Shown here: in pieces, positions 5,687 through 6,762 of the stretch
Layout of the letters: the number at the start of each line of letters is the position of its first letter
Numbering within the stretch: the first letter of the stretch is position 1
Notes under the pieces: generated by a model
What the model was told of the DNA's origin: nothing
The model's input: the letters and a program-made list of their open reading frames with translations, nothing else
The model's database searches: none
Program-made: the position numbers and the translations under genes
Assembly (NCBI GenBank): GCA_002369325.1
Contig: DFDU01000124.1
Location: 1 to 6,762, forward strand
DNA length: 6,762 nucleotides
Source of the DNA: Lachnospiraceae bacterium UBA3820
GTDB taxonomy: Bacteria > Bacillota > Clostridia > Lachnospirales > Lachnospiraceae
Direction: 5' to 3'

Positions 5687-6415
5687 AGTGAAGGTAGTAA
5701 GATAACCCTTTTGCAGATGCAGAAGTATTTTGAAGGACAAATGAGACGTATAAGGATAATAAGTGATTTGGAGCTTAGCGAAAATGACTACAAGAGTCTT
5801 GGCGCAAAGCTTAAAGCACTTAGGTTTTTTACGGGAAGCGAGAGCGATATCGAGGATTATATGCTTTCCATTGTTGTATATTGTACATATACGCTTATCT
5901 ATGGGGATGAGACCGATAACTTCGATGACATTATGTGGATGATTCTTGATAACAGTCAATATAAAGAACGTATGCACCTTGAGATGTATCGTGATGTATT
6001 TTTCTCATTCGGTTTGGATACGTTCAGTGATTATATGGATGAGAAGACGGATCTAAAGCTTCAATGTCAGATGCTTACCGCAAGACATGCGGGCATACCT
6101 AATTCCGAAAAGAATGAAGTATTTGAATTGATAAGTGATAATCTTGACTGTGAGGATATATTTGAAAGATATTATGATATGTATTATACATTGCCGAGCA
6201 GAAGCAAGTTTATAATCGGTTTGTTTGCTGATGATATGCATGAAGTAATTTTGGTTAATCTGAGAAATTTGATTGTTGATGTTATGGATGGGATTATAAG
6301 ACGTGATGAGCTTATAAAAAAATATCCGAGACTTTCAATCAGTGTAATAGATCATTGCATAATGTGGAATGATATAAACAGACACAGAATCAGATTCGGA
6401 TTGGGAGTAAGTTAA
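5684..6415 (+). CDS. Conserved-looking hypothetical protein, function unknown
   Basis: A 243-residue protein I do not recognise. The start at 5684 is well supported: AAAGGAGG (5669-5676) lies 7 nt upstream. The protein looks soluble: no signal peptide, and the most hydrophobic stretch (about 60-74, MLSIVVYCTYTLIYG) is too short and polar for a clear membrane helix. By hand count it has about 42 Asp/Glu against 28 Lys/Arg, so it is acidic, and it is rich in Tyr (for example ERYYDMYY, 161-168). It has four scattered Cys (67, 128, 156, 225) with no CxxC pair. Residues about 5-50 and 140-235 look mainly helical. The last 25 residues (ISVIDHCIMWNDINRHRIRFGLGVS) turn basic. It has its own promoter and a structured leader, stands alone, and converges on rnpB. 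Codon use resembles its neighbours, so recent transfer is not suggested. Confidence 0.82.
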   Translation: MSEGSKITLLQMQKYFEGQMRRIRIISDLELSENDYKSLGAKLKALRFFTGSESDIEDYMLSIVVYCTYTLIYGDETDNFDDIMWMILDNSQYKERMHLEMYRDVFFSFGLDTFSDYMDEKTDLKLQCQMLTARHAGIPNSEKNEVFELISDNLDCEDIFERYYDMYYTLPSRSKFIIGLFADDMHEVILVNLRNLIVDVMDGIIRRDELIKKYPRLSISVIDHCIMWNDINRHRIRFGLGVS

Positions 6416-6432
6416 ATAAGATTGTTTAATTT

Positions 6433-6762
6433 GGTGTAAGCCAGACTGTAAGCCGGGTTATGTCGAGAGTGATTATCTATCTAGACCTTATGTTACCACA
6501 AGGTTCAAGCGGTCTACCTAAGGACACGACGGGCAGCCGTATGGTCCTATGTTTGACCTTGCTTCGGATGGGGTTTACAGAGCCTGTCCCGTTACCGGTT
6601 CAGCGGTGAGCTCTTACCTCGCCTTTCCACCCTTACCGATTAAATCGGCGGTTTATTTCTGTTGCACTGGCCTGGGAGTTACCTCCCCCGGACGTTATCC
6701 GGCATCCTGCCCTATGAAGCCCGGACTTTCCTCACCTGCATAAATGCAGCCGCAATCACTCA
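6433..6762 (-). ncRNA. rnpB: RNase P RNA (bacterial class A), 5' tip outside the window
   Basis: The catalytic RNA that trims the 5' leader from precursor tRNAs. Read on the minus strand, the conserved blocks appear in order: P3 hairpin (6736-6749), GAGGAAAGTCCGGGCT (complement of 6718-6733), CAACAGAAA (about 6656-6664), AGGTAAGAGCTCACCG (6604-6619), AACCCCATCCGAAGCAAGGTC, a P16/P17-type hairpin (6521-6548), a P18-type hairpin with a GTAA loop (6484-6505), and ATAACCCGGCTTA (6449-6461). The first and last blocks pair to form P4, with a bulged U. P2 is closed by GAGTGATT (from 6754-6761) with AATCACTC (from 6467-6474). The 3' strand of P1 is about 6438-6447, but its 5' partner lies past 6762, so perhaps 10-20 nt are missing. 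The 3' end near 6433 is estimated by analogy with E. coli. The promoter is outside the window. Confidence 0.95.

Noticed and set aside
6449..6464. RNase P RNA block reads ACATAACCCGG where E. coli has ACAGAACCCGG
   Set aside because: It is one base different in an otherwise intact P4 region. It may be a normal variant in clostridia, and I cannot confirm from memory that it is unusual.
6549..6743. 64-codon open frame on the plus strand
   Set aside because: It lies wholly inside rnpB on the opposite strand. Its bases are explained by conserved RNase P RNA motifs, and it has no ribosome site.

Overview
The window looks like chromosomal housekeeping DNA from a low-GC Gram-positive bacterium, most likely a Clostridia member such as a Lachnospiraceae. 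Four things suggest this: AT-rich codon use (AGA, ATA, AAA), strong GGAGG-type Shine-Dalgarno sites, the rpoD-trmK-Nif3 gene order typical of Bacillota, and a TGS/uridine-kinase fusion of a type found in Clostridia. The taxonomic call is an inference.

Positions 1-5369 hold a same-strand run with short gaps: the 3' end of rpoD (main sigma factor, region 4), trmK (tRNA m1A22 methyltransferase), a compact Nif3-family metalloprotein, a nucleoside (uridine-type) kinase carrying a threonyl-tRNA-synthetase-like N-terminus, and asnB (glutamine-hydrolysing asparagine synthetase). No strong terminator lies inside the run. There is a weak hairpin plus T9 tract before the Nif3 gene and an extended -10 promoter candidate at the Nif3 stop codon, so the last two genes may have their own transcript. 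The run ends at a very long bipartite hairpin terminator (5377-5460) with tracts suited to stopping transcription in both directions.

Positions 5461-5683 are dense in regulatory-looking structure. In order they hold a perfect inverted repeat, a good sigma-A promoter, a second small palindrome at the predicted transcription start, a roughly 130-nt leader with a hairpin, and a hairpin that puts the Shine-Dalgarno in its loop and the start codon in its stem. This drives one acidic 243-residue protein that I do not recognise (5684-6415).

The right end (about 6433-6762) is the RNase P RNA gene rnpB on the minus strand. Almost all of it is present and only the 5' tip runs off the window. It converges on the unknown gene with about 17 bp between them and no visible terminator for either.

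The genes up to 5369 are ordinary, and no new multi-gene system is evident. The best candidates for something undescribed are the unknown protein and its elaborate control region, especially the start-codon hairpin at 5661-5686.
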